This document shows positions 48,205 through 57,593 of a stretch of 64,000 bases of DNA, in pieces. Under the pieces are notes generated by a model, which worked only from the letters and a program-made list of their open reading frames with translations, did not search any database and was not told the origin of the DNA. The position numbers and the translations under genes are program-made. How positions within the stretch are numbered: position 1 is the first letter of the stretch; each line of letters opens with the position of its first letter. The DNA is from Pegoplata infirma (taxonomy: Eukaryota > Arthropoda > Insecta > Diptera > Anthomyiidae): positions 20,606,642 through 20,670,641 of the forward strand of contig OY992537.1 of NCBI GenBank assembly GCA_963921195.1. The letters run 5' to 3'.

Positions 48205-49974
48205 AATAAGTTCAAATTCTGATTAATTTTTATTAAAAAATAAAAATTGTTTTATTCGACCTTTAAAATATTATATTTTGAGGATGTTTATTCTGGCTCG
48301 AGGTCATTATTTTCTTTACTAATTAAAACCATGATATTCTCATAGCATAATTTTCATGAAAATTATTTTTTGTTTTAAATTTATTTATGTTGGTCATTTT
48401 TGCAAGACTTAATCGACACGTGTTTCGGAATTTGTCAAGATTCCATTGTCAAGATTATTTAGCAAAAATAGAAACGATTTACTACAAAGTAGCAAACGAG
48501 TCTAATGACAAATCGTTTGGTGCACAAACTAGCAAATTAATACATATTCGCCTCTATTCTCAATGAGAATTAGGAAGACGAAGAAATTGTACCATGCTAA
48601 TAAGGCAACGATTATCAATAACCAACAAAAATATTTAAAACAATTTTACATACGATAGTCCATTGGACTACAACAATATGTTTTTTGTGTTTTTGTTGTA
48701 ACAAATACTCCATATTAGGGTTATTCATCACATGGCGTGCCAACCATTATGTTCAAATTCTGATTAATTTTTATTAAAAAATAAAAATTGTTTTATTCGA
48801 CCTTTAAAATATTATATTTTGAGGATGTTTATTCTGGCTCGAGGTCATTATTTTCTTTACTAATTAAAACCATGATATTCTCATAGCATAATTTTCAAGA
48901 AAATTATTTTTTGTTTTAAATTTATTTATGTTGGTCATTTTTGCAAGACTTAATCGACACGTGTTTCGGAATTTGTCAAGATTCCATTGTCAAGATTATT
49001 TAGCAAAAATAGAAACGATTTACTACAAAGTAGCAAACGAGTCTAATGACAAATCGTTTGGTGCACAAACTAGCAAATTAATACATATTCGCCTCTATTC
49101 TCAATGAGAATTAGGAAGACGAAGAAATTGTACCATGCTAATAAGGCAACGATTATCAATAACCAACAATGTATTAATTTGCTAGTTTGTGCACCAAACG
49201 ATTTGTCATTAGACTCGTTTGCTACTTTGTAGTAAATCGTTTCTATTTTTGCTAAATAATCTTGACAATGGAATCTTGACAAATTCCGAAACACGTGTCG
49301 ATTAAGTCTTGCAAAAATGACCAACATAAATAAATTTAAAACAAAAAATAATTTTCTTGAAAATTATGCTATGAGAATATCATGGTTTTAATTAGTAAAG
49401 AAAATAATGACCTCGAGCCAGAATAAACATCCTCAAAATATAATATTTTAAAGGTCGAATAAAACAATTTTTATTTTTTAATAAAAATTAATCAGAATTT
49501 GAACATAATGGTTGGCACGCCATGTGATGAATAACCCTAATATGGAGTATTTGTTACAACAAAAACACAAAAAACATATTGTTGTAGTCCAATGGACTAT
49601 CGTATGTAAAATTGTTTTAAATATTTTTGTTGGTTATTGATAATCGTTGCCTTATTAGCATGGTACAATTTCTTCGTCTTCCTAATTCTCATTGAGAATA
49701 GAGGCGAATATGTATTAATTTGCTAGTTTGTGCACCAAACGATTTGTCATTAGACTCGTTTGCTACTTTGTAGTAAATCGTTTCTATTTTTGCTAAATAA
49801 TCTTGACAATGGAATCTTGACAAATTCCGAAACACGTGTCGATTAAGTCTTGCAAAAATGACCAACATAAATAAATTTAAAACAAAAAATAATTTTCTTG
49901 AAAATTATGCTATGAGAATATCATGGTTTTAATTAGTAAAGAAAATAATGACCTCGAGCCAGAATAAACATCCT

Positions 49975-49975
<1 letters not shown>
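48205..49975. mobile_element. Penelope-like family 2 array forming a large inverted repeat
   Basis: A unit of about 550 bp (CAAATTCTGATTAATTTT, TTCTGGCTCGAGGTCATT, CGACACGTGTTTCGG, GTGCACAAACTAGC, TTGGTTATTGATAATCG in either strand) occurs twice forward (from 48205 and 48753), then twice inverted. Tandem plus inverted partial copies and the GAAACACGTGTC motif suit Penelope-like terminal repeats, which often carry hammerhead ribozymes. Here the core upstream of it is TTGACAA instead of CTGANGA, so the ribozyme is probably dead, although stem II (GGAAT/ATTCC) is perfect. No reverse transcriptase frame. Confidence 0.6.
48277..49975. repeat. Inverted repeat with arms of about 808 bp and an 82-bp spacer
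   Basis: Left arm 48277-49086, spacer 49087-49168, right arm 49169-49975. The arms look nearly identical by eye (one ATGAAA/AAGAAA difference noted near 48356/48896). Transcribed from either side it would form long double-stranded RNA. Confidence 0.88.

Positions 49976-50014
<39 letters not shown>
49976..50014 (+). repeat. Run of 39 A
   Basis: Directly abuts the end of the inverted repeat's right arm. It could be an extension of an A-rich tract or the boundary of the insertion. Confidence 0.95.
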
Positions 50015-50016
<2 letters not shown>

Positions 50017-50024
50017 AGTTTTTA

Positions 50025-50260
50025 ATTTTTTAGATGAAAACCCAAATTTTTGAAAAAAAAAAACCAAATTTTTGATAAGAACCCATATTTTTGATAAAAA
50101 ACTTAATGAAAAAAAATTTTTTTTTGATAAAAAAAAAGGGTTTTTGATGAAAAAAAATTTTTTTGGTGAAATTTTTTTTTTTTAATGAAAAAAAATTTTT
50201 TGATGAAAAAAATTTTTTTTTTTGATACAATTGAAACTGGTTTTCCTTTGAAAAAGGCCG
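50025..50260 (+). repeat. GATGAAAAAAA-type tract
   Basis: TTTTTGATAAAAA and TTTTTGATGAAAAA units as in the D family, without other D segments. Confidence 0.6.
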
Positions 50261-51883
50261 GTACATTGAAAATGTAATAATGGCTAGTTCTCTTCTCAAA
50301 CGGTGAGTGTAAAAGAGATTAATACAAATTTTCGACACAACATAAAGCATAATATAACGTATAATTCTGCATCATTAACTCAAAAATTACGTTTTTTGAC
50401 TTGTGACATTATACAAGTAAATGGGCGATATGTATTATAATTTTATGATAACATTTTTCTTTTTAGAACCATTTACAAACTTAAACTGCTTAGGACCTTG
50501 AGACTCACTTAGCTCTATATCACCTTAATTTGATTCTCTATCGTGATCGTTTTAAATTCAATCCAGACCCAAAAATGTATACACCTAATGGAGTCTTCGA
50601 CGATGTGTAATGCACAGAATGACCAAATTAATATGCCGTAAGTTTAATGAAGTGTATAAAAATATAAACATGATTTGGTATTAAGACATAAATAGGAATT
50701 TTTATTTTCTTTAAAGAAAACTGTATTCTAGAAGGCGGAAACATAATTAAATACAAAATATATGTAGACAAAGGGGCCTATTTACAGAAAAAGTAATAAC
50801 AACAATCATAACTCGATTTTTTACATGGGTTTGTTGTAGAAGTGTAATAGAAAATTCAAATTTTGTTTGAAAATTTTAAAAAGACCTGCCAGATGGTCTT
50901 TAAATTCTGAATTTTTAGACTTTTTGTGAATGTGTTTACAGCAAACACAGGAAATATGAATATAACTGTGAAAAGACCAGAAAATTTATAAGAATTTACA
51001 AATTTTTTTCAGTACGAAAAATATCTCAGTTATACAAACTTTTTCTACAGAAAAATTTAACCAGAATCCGAGATTTTTCTTAAATAAAAATACCTCAGAG
51101 TATAAGATTTTTATAATAAAAAAAATTACTCAAAATCTGAAACTTTCTAAGTTTGATTTTTTTTTTCGAAATGGAGATCTTTTCTATATGATAAATATAT
51201 TTTCTCAACTTTTAAATGAATTCCATCATTTCAAACAAAACTGTCAACTAGGTTATACAAATATTTCATAATTGAAATTCACTTGAGAGAAAAAGTACAA
51301 TAAAAATGACATTTCATTAAGTAAAACTTTAACGGACACGAACAAAAACTATTAGTTTCAAAACAAATAAGCTCTCAAGGGAGATTAGTTTAATATATAT
51401 GGAAATTTTTTTTTATATATTTTACTTTAGCAATAACTTGATAAACTATAGCCACTAACTTCCATACGTTTTGACACATACTCCCCACACACACACAGAA
51501 AAAAAAACAATCATAACAATACATACTCGTCTCTTGTCAAACCGCAAATAATCAACAAAAAGTCACGTATCCTTACACCTAAGGTCATAAAATCCAAAGG
51601 CAACAACAACAAAACATCATATGACACTTTGCACATGCCATCATAATCAAACATATCATACGTTATATGACAAAAAAAAAACAACAACAATAACAGCAAA
51701 TAGAAAAACAAAATGAAACATGATCAAACAAATAAATATGAAACAAAAAAATATTCTAAAAAGGGAATAAGAAGGCCGGTGGAAGAGATATAGAGCAAGA
51801 GAAGCTATTGCTGTGTTTTTTCGTTTAAGTATTGGGATTTATTAAGTCCACTCTTGTTTGCTCACCTAAAAGTGTGCTTTGTT
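50261..51883. other. Unassigned, intron- or intergenic-like
   Basis: Decayed CTATAGAAA/CTCAGA satellite motifs at 51020-51150; CA- and CAA-rich stretches at 51480-51700. No gene supported. Confidence 0.4.
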
Positions 51884-52371
51884 CACTGTTGCCAAGTTGG
51901 AGGTTTTCCCGCTAAATCTAGCGCTTTTTGTTTGGATTTAGCGGGGGAAAATTGGTTTTAGCGGGAACGGTGATTTAGCGGGAAAATCTAGCGCTTTTTA
52001 TTTGGATTTAGTGGGACAAATTAGAGGTTTTTTCCATTTTTTTCAATCGAAAACGCCAAGATTGTCGAATTTTAGCGCTTTTTTGTAATTTAGCGGGAGA
52101 ATTTTGTATTTTCCCGCTAAAATTTTTTCGACCGTTTCTTGCGCGTTTTTAATGAAAAGTAAATTTTCGTAAAAAAAATTATTTGGAGGTTTTTTTTTTA
52201 AATTTTTCTTTTTTGTCAATCAAAAATGCCAAGTTTTTCGGTTTTTAGCGCTTTTTTTTGTAATTTAGCGGGAAAATTTTAAATTTTCCCCGCTAAATTA
52301 ATTTTTGGCAGATTCTAGCGCTTTTTTCGTGAAATTTAGAGGTTTTTGGTTAAAAATAGTTGGCAACAGTG
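51884..52371. mobile_element. 488-bp hAT-type MITE with TTTAGCGGG subterminal repeats
   Basis: Termini CACTGTTGCCAA/TTGGCAACAGTG and an exact 8-bp duplication GCTTTGTT (51876-51883, 52372-52379). TTTAGCGGG or its inverse CCCGCTAAA recurs many times, with TAGCGCTTTTT between. Non-coding. Confidence 0.9.
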
Positions 52372-52479
52372 GCTTTGTTATAAAACAGAAAATGAATTTA
52401 AATATAGCAGATGGCACTACTGAATGTTCGATACCGCTGAAGAGTTGCTTATAGTTTAAATACGATTCAAAATGTTACA

Positions 52480-52745
52480 CCAATAAAAAATTCTAATTAA
52501 TTTTTATTAAAAAAATAAAAATTGTTTTATTCGACCTTTAAAATATTATATTTTGAGTAGGTTTATTATTTCCTTTACTATTTAAAACTATGATATTGTC
52601 ATAGAATAATTTTCAAGAAAATTATTTTTCTGTTTTAAATTTATTTATTTTGGTAATTTTTGCCAGACTTAATCGACACGTGTTTCGGTATTTGTCCATT
52701 TTATTCATCAGAGGAATTTCAATCAAAAAATTTATTCAAACCGCG
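52480..52745 (-). mobile_element. Penelope-like family 2 unit, single copy with hammerhead relic
   Basis: Same blocks as the unit at 48205 (TTTTATTCGACCTTTAAAAT, TTAATCGACACGTGTTTCGG), then TTATTCATCAGAGG. On the minus strand CTGATGA precedes GAAACACGTGTC at hammerhead-like spacing (about 52674-52711), but stem II pairing is poor. Confidence 0.6.
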
Positions 52746-53576
52746 TTTTTGGTAATTTAAATTAATTTTCAAATCTTTCCTAATCTTAATTGTGATTAAC
52801 ATTCAATTAGTCCCCAAATTTTGTATGGTCAAATCTTATACAATTTATTGTAAAACACAGATAATGTTTAAAACACTAATACGAAATAAACAATAACTAA
52901 AACCAATAGTTAGGGAAAGAGTATTAGAATAACCAAAAACTATAAAACTTTTCAAAAAAAAGGACAATGGAAATAAAAAAATATAATGAAAGTAATGAAG
53001 ATTCATTAGGGGATTTTCGTACATCAAACAATTTCATTTGACAGTTTTGTTAGAGTATGAAGGTAACACCTTAAACTTAATTAAATAACTAAACTTTTTT
53101 TAAGTGTTGTCGAGATAGACAATAATCCAGATTAGTGTAATCACATCAGATTTTTTTGAAAATTAAGGTCTATAACAAACTTCACAACATACATTTTTCT
53201 ATAGAAATAGATTCAAATTCTTAATTTTTCTTCTCATATTCCCAAAACATTTCTTTAATAAAAAATCAGTAATTAAATATCATTAAAAACTTTTCTTTCA
53301 AATTTTTTCCCTCGATTTGCAAAACTGTTTTTTTATTAAAAAAAAAAAAAATTATGATTCTGCAACACTTTTTCTATAGAAAAAGTGTCTCATTTTTTAT
53401 GTAAAAGAAATCTTCAGAATTTAAGACATTTGTTGTATGGAAAATCTTAGTTCTGTATTTATTTTTTTAAGTAACAAGGGAGATATTTCACTGGGCATCC
53501 AACCGTTTTCCTGAAAATTGCATATGAGAAAGAGGGGAGAAAAATAAGAGTTACCAGCTTTTAACGTGATAATATT
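52746..53576. other. Unassigned AT-rich spacer with decayed satellite motifs
   Basis: TTTTTCTATAGAAAAAG and related pieces at 53190-53440. No gene seen. Confidence 0.4.
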
Positions 53577-53847
53577 TTAACATGATAATGTTTTTCGGCT
53601 GGTGTCTAATTTTAAAAAAAGTAGCAGGACTCCATCTCAGTTTGACTATAAGCAAATGATTTACAAAAAAGAAAATAAGAATTACTGTTTTTACTTTCTT
53701 AAAACCAAAAATTTTATTAACTTTATTTGATTTTTTCTGTAAGTACAGATCGAGCACGGGCTCTAATTATATTTGTTATAAGGGTTCAAGTTGAAAAAAT
53801 GCAGAAGAAATATTGAATTTCTAAAAATTATAGACATTTCTGGTATT

Positions 53848-53894
53848 TCCTATACCGGTTTCAAACACCCCAGTTAGTGTCATCATCAGTAGGA
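53848..53894 (-). ncRNA. Type I hammerhead ribozyme motif, Penelope-like copy 1
   Basis: Minus strand, in order: stem I strand TCCTA; core CTGATGA; stem II GACAC/GTGTT around an 8-nt loop, with a U-U mismatch next to the core; GAA; a short palindromic stem III ACCGGT; cleavage-site A; stem I strand TAGGA. Stem I pairs perfectly over five bases and every invariant core base is present. Very short self-complementary stems III are known in hammerheads of Penelope-like elements, which act best as dimers. Activity is inferred, not shown. Confidence 0.72.
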
Positions 53895-54309
53895 TTTTAA
53901 ATGTCGGTTTGTCTTGTCAATGAAAACTGTTTTTTATATATGTGAATATTTATAGTTTCTACAGAATAAATGTTGACAGTTTCTAACACTACAATTCTAT
54001 TTCTAGCAATCTCAACCTCACTTCATACTTTCTTTCAACTTTTTTGTCTCTTACATTATTTCGCAAGGGTTACCAACATGATCTGGAATTGCAGACACAA
54101 ATGAAGGAATTTGCATTTTCTGTTTCGGAGACGTGCCTAATGGCGACATATTTTGTTAGAAATTTTATTTTATTTTTTCTGTAAGTACAGATCAAGCACG
54201 GGCTCTAATTATATTTGTTATAAGGGTTCAAGTTGAAAAATGCAAAAGAAAAATTGAATTTCTAAAAATTATAGACATTTCTGGTATTTCCTATACCGGT
54301 TTCAAACAC

Positions 54310-55034
54310 CCCAGGAAAATTTTTCAGAACCGATTCCGATAACACTTGTTCTAGAACAGGTTCTTCGGTAATCAAACACTATTACACTTTAATTATTCAG
54401 AACAAGTTAAGTGAATATTATTGTGAAGCTTGTTCTATGCAATCTAAATTTCATAACATTTTGGTTCTCAGGAACTAAAAAAAAATTATGTGTCAAAAAA
54501 ATAAAAAAATAAATATAATTTTTTTTTGTGTTCACCAAGAAAAAACACGAAATTCTATGAAAATGTCAGGATATAATCGTGAAAATTGTTGATACGAAGG
54601 TAAGTAAATTAAATTTTGATTGTCTGGGTCGGGACAAATACTTATAAAATAATGTTTTTCATTTTTGTTTGCAGAAAAACCATGTTCTGGTGTATCTTTA
54701 TTGCAAGGCCCAAAATGCAATTTTGGAGGCGAAAAAGGATGTATGTGTGTTAAAAAAAATTAATATACGATGTCATATAGGATTATCTTTATATTTTTTT
54801 AATAAATTAATGCAATTCAAAATATTTCTTTAATTCTCATTTCTGTTCTAAATTTTACTTCTAGAACCGATTCCGAAGAACAAAAATGTGTTCCAATTTT
54901 GCTTACAAACACCTGTTGCTTTTGGGACAATCCCTTTGTAAAAAGAATCGGTGTTGCACAAGAACTAGAACAGGTTCTAGGGAAGTATAAGTTGTTCCAC
55001 AATCGGTTCTTTGCAACCGAAAATTTTGCTGGGA
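54310..55034. mobile_element. Approximately 725-bp terminal-inverted-repeat element inside the second Penelope-like unit
   Basis: Left CCCAGGAAAATTTT, right inverse CCCAGCAAAATTTT. The first unit reads through as CAAACACCCCAGTTAGTG and serves as the empty site; it allows either a 2-bp AC or a 5-bp ACCCC duplication because the termini overlap the target. The interior has repeated GAACCGATTCC and AGAACAGGTTCT motifs near both ends. It cuts the ribozyme motif of this unit in the stem II loop. Superfamily unassigned. Confidence 0.75.
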
Positions 55035-55211
55035 CCCCTGTTAGTGTCATCATCAGTAGGATTTTAAATGTCGGTTTGTCTTGTTAATGAAAACTGTTTT
55101 TTATATATGTGAATATTTATAGTTTCTACAGAATAAATGTTGACAGTTTCCAACACTACAATTCTTTTTCTAGCAATCTCAACCTCACTTCATATTTTCT
55201 TTCAACTTTTT

Positions 55212-55776
55212 TATACCCTCCACTTAGTGATAGAGGGTATATATAAGTTTGTCATTCCGTTTGTAACTCATCGAAATATCGGTCTGGGACCCCATAAAGT
55301 ATATATATTCATGATGCCCGATCGATTTTAAGACATTCTAGCGATGTCCGTCTGTCCGTCTGTCCGTCTGTCTGTGGAAAATGCTGTAGCGGTCAAAAAA
55401 TTGCACAGAGATGACTGAAGCTTAACATATTTATTGGAAGTTCTCCCGAGAAGTTTGGTATTGCATTTGAGCGATATCGGTTCAGCGGTTCAAAAGTTAT
55501 AAACGAAAATGTAAGCACACCTCAAAAATTTCAGTACATTCAACATAACCTAAAAATACAAAATGCTTTAATTCGGCTTCTGGTTGACATATGTGGTAAA
55601 AAAAAATCGCGGATTTTTTTTTACCAAAATTTTTTTTCGCGGAAATTTTTTCAAAAAAAAAATTTTTTTTTTTCAAAAGTAAATTCCTTTTAAATAAAGT
55701 TTTTTGCAATAATCTTTTTGAAATTGTGGAGGGTATCACTACATTCGGCAAGGCCGAATTTAACTTTTTTACTTGT
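55212..55776 (+). mobile_element. mini-me/DINE-1-like element, subfamily A, with exact empty site
   Basis: About 565 bp from TATACCCTCCACTTAGTG to TTTTTTACTTGT. It contains subterminal inverted TACCCTC/GAGGGTA repeats, a TA tract, the core, TCCGTCTGTCCGTCTG and a 3' hairpin ATTCGGC-AAG-GCCGAAT. The uninterrupted Penelope-like unit (AACTTTTTTGTCTCTTACAT, about 54038) shows insertion inside a T run with no target duplication, as expected for Helentron-type rolling-circle insertion between T and T. This is the best reference copy in the window. Confidence 0.88.
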
Positions 55777-56059
55777 TGTCTCTTACATTATTTCGCAAGG
55801 GTTACCAACATGATCTGGAATTGCAGACACAAATGAAGGAATTTGCATTTTCTGTTTCGGAGACGTGCCGAATGGCGACATATTTTGTCAGTAATTTTAT
55901 TTTATTTTTTCTGTAAGTACAGAAAGTATGAAGTGAGGTTGAGATTGCTAGAAATAGAATTGTAGTGTTGGAAACTGTCAACATTTATTCTGTAAAAACT
56001 ATAAATATTCACATATATAGAAAACAGTTTTCATTAACAAGACAAACCGACATTTAAAA

Positions 56060-56106
56060 TCCTACTGATGATGACACTAACTGGGGTGTTTGAAACCGGT
56101 ATAGAA
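56060..56106 (+). ncRNA. Hammerhead ribozyme motif, inverted Penelope-like copy
   Basis: Plus-strand equivalent of the motif at 53848: TCCTA, CTGATGA, stem II, GAAACCGGT, A, then TAGAA instead of TAGGA, so stem I has one mismatch. The core is intact. Confidence 0.65.
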
Positions 56107-56219
56107 TATACCAGAAATGTCTATAATTTTTAGAAATTCAATTTTTCTTCTGCATTTTTTCAACTTGAACCCTTATTAACTTGGGTTTGTAACTTGAATA
56201 ATAATTCACCTCGTGGTTC

Positions 56220-56683
56220 CACTTCAAAATACAGTTAAAACTACTGCATTTGTTGTTGTTTAGGCGTCCACTACATTGTACGGTAAAATCAACCTAAAAT
56301 TGTGGTTGTTTTTAACTATTGATTAACAACTACAAAAAACTGTAAAAATTACTTCAAATTACAGTTGTTTTTACTGTAACTCAAATTGTCTGAGTTTTTT
56401 ATTAAAAAAAAACTTCTAAATGTCAAAAACGGTTAAAATTATTTGGGAAATCATTCCTGCACATTCGTTTTTCTAAAAATTTATAGAAAATTATAAGTTT
56501 TTTATAGACTAAAAATAACTAAATGAAACAACTGTTACTACAATGTAGTAATTTTTTGAATTTGTTTTTTAAAACGACTACAAAAAAGTTGTTTGAGATT
56601 TTTCAGACAAAAACAACTGAAATTGTACTACTACTTACTACACAAATGACCGTCATGTAGTAACTGCAATAATTTTCTAAGTG
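56220..56683. mobile_element. MITE with CACTT termini
   Basis: CACTTCAAAATACAG on the left, ATTTTCTAAGTG then TA on the right, inserted in D copy 6. About 10 bp of the host repeat is missing at the left junction. Interior rich in ACTACT/AGTAGT and AACAACTA motifs. Confidence 0.6.
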
Positions 56684-56689
56684 TAACAT

Positions 56690-57080
56690 AATTATTTTTC
56701 TTCAATATTTTTTTCATCAATATTTTTTTTTCATAAATATTTTTTTTTTTCATCAATATATTTTTTATCAATATTTTTTTTCATCAATATTTTTTTATCA
56801 ATATTTTTTCATCATTATTTTTTTTTTTTTTCATCAATATTTTTTTTTTTCATCAATATTTTTTTTTCATCAATATTTTTCTGTCATAATTTTTTTTAAT
56901 CAATATCTTATCATATTTTTTTTTTTCATTAATATTTGATTTTTCATCAACCTTATTTTTTATAAATTTTTTTTTCATCAATATTTTTTTTTTTTTATTA
57001 TATTATTTTTCCATAATATTTTTTTTTTCTAAAATGTTTTGTCATCAATTTTTTTTTTTTCAATTAAAAATTTTTTTCAT
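56690..57080 (-). repeat. CATCAATATTTTTTT tract of D copy 6
   Basis: About 25 imperfect units of 12-16 bp; the T-run lengths vary. Confidence 0.8.
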
Positions 57081-57593
57081 CAAAAACATTTTTATCAACA
57101 AACACAGAAACACAGATAGAACGACATCATCATCATTCTTAGAAACCTTTACGGATCAATAATATATAAACATAATGGGGTCCTCGACCAATATTTCGAT
57201 GCGTTTTGCATGGAATGACAAATTTTTCCAGAAAAAATTTTCTTTGGAAAAAAACACTATTTATACAGCAAAACATTATCATGATTCAATGGTTTGGCAA
57301 GAGTACAAACTTCCCAGACATTTTTCTTACCTGCCCAATCTCACATTTAGCGGACCAAAGGGTAAACTTGAATTTTTCGTTTTTTGCACATTTATTCGAA
57401 ACAATAATAATCTCTATTAAAATTAAGCTGAACCGTATTTTTGCGTTTGGAGAAATTTCTGATAGTTCGGATTTTATTAGGATTTTCCCGAAAGACACAT
57501 TTTTTCATAAGGTGGTAACCCTTTTTTATACCCTCCACTCTAGTAATAAAGTGTATATAAGTGCCAGTTTACAGAAGACGAACGATTTTTTTT

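Larger units (their letters stand above)
53723..56172. mobile_element. Penelope-like family 1 array: two forward units and one inverted
   Basis: The first unit begins near 53727, and a second begins near 54170 with the same TTCTGTAAGTACAGATC start. The second is interrupted twice (54310-55034 and 55212-55776), breaks at about 55923, and is followed by an inverted partial unit to 56172. TTATTAACTT lies on both sides (53713-53722, 56173-56182), a 10-bp target duplication in the D repeat. Each intact unit carries a hammerhead ribozyme motif. The unit mix and ribozyme fit Penelope-like elements; no reverse transcriptase is present. Confidence 0.68.
53577..57345 (-). mobile_element. 'D' family repeat, copy 6, host of a Penelope-like array and a MITE
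   Basis: TTAACATGATAATG and GGCTGGTGTCTAATTTTAAA at the start; interrupted at 53723-56172; resumes TTGGGTTTGTAACTTGAATA, CACCTCGTGG; interrupted at 56220-56683; then a CATCAATATTTTTTT tract (56690-57080), AATGGGGTCCTCGACCAATA, and ATTATCATGATTCAATGG to about 57345. Confidence 0.6.

Noticed and set aside
54899..55087. A 62-codon frame spanning a Penelope-like repeat
   Set aside because: It crosses the boundary between an inserted element and its target, so it cannot be an ancestral gene.
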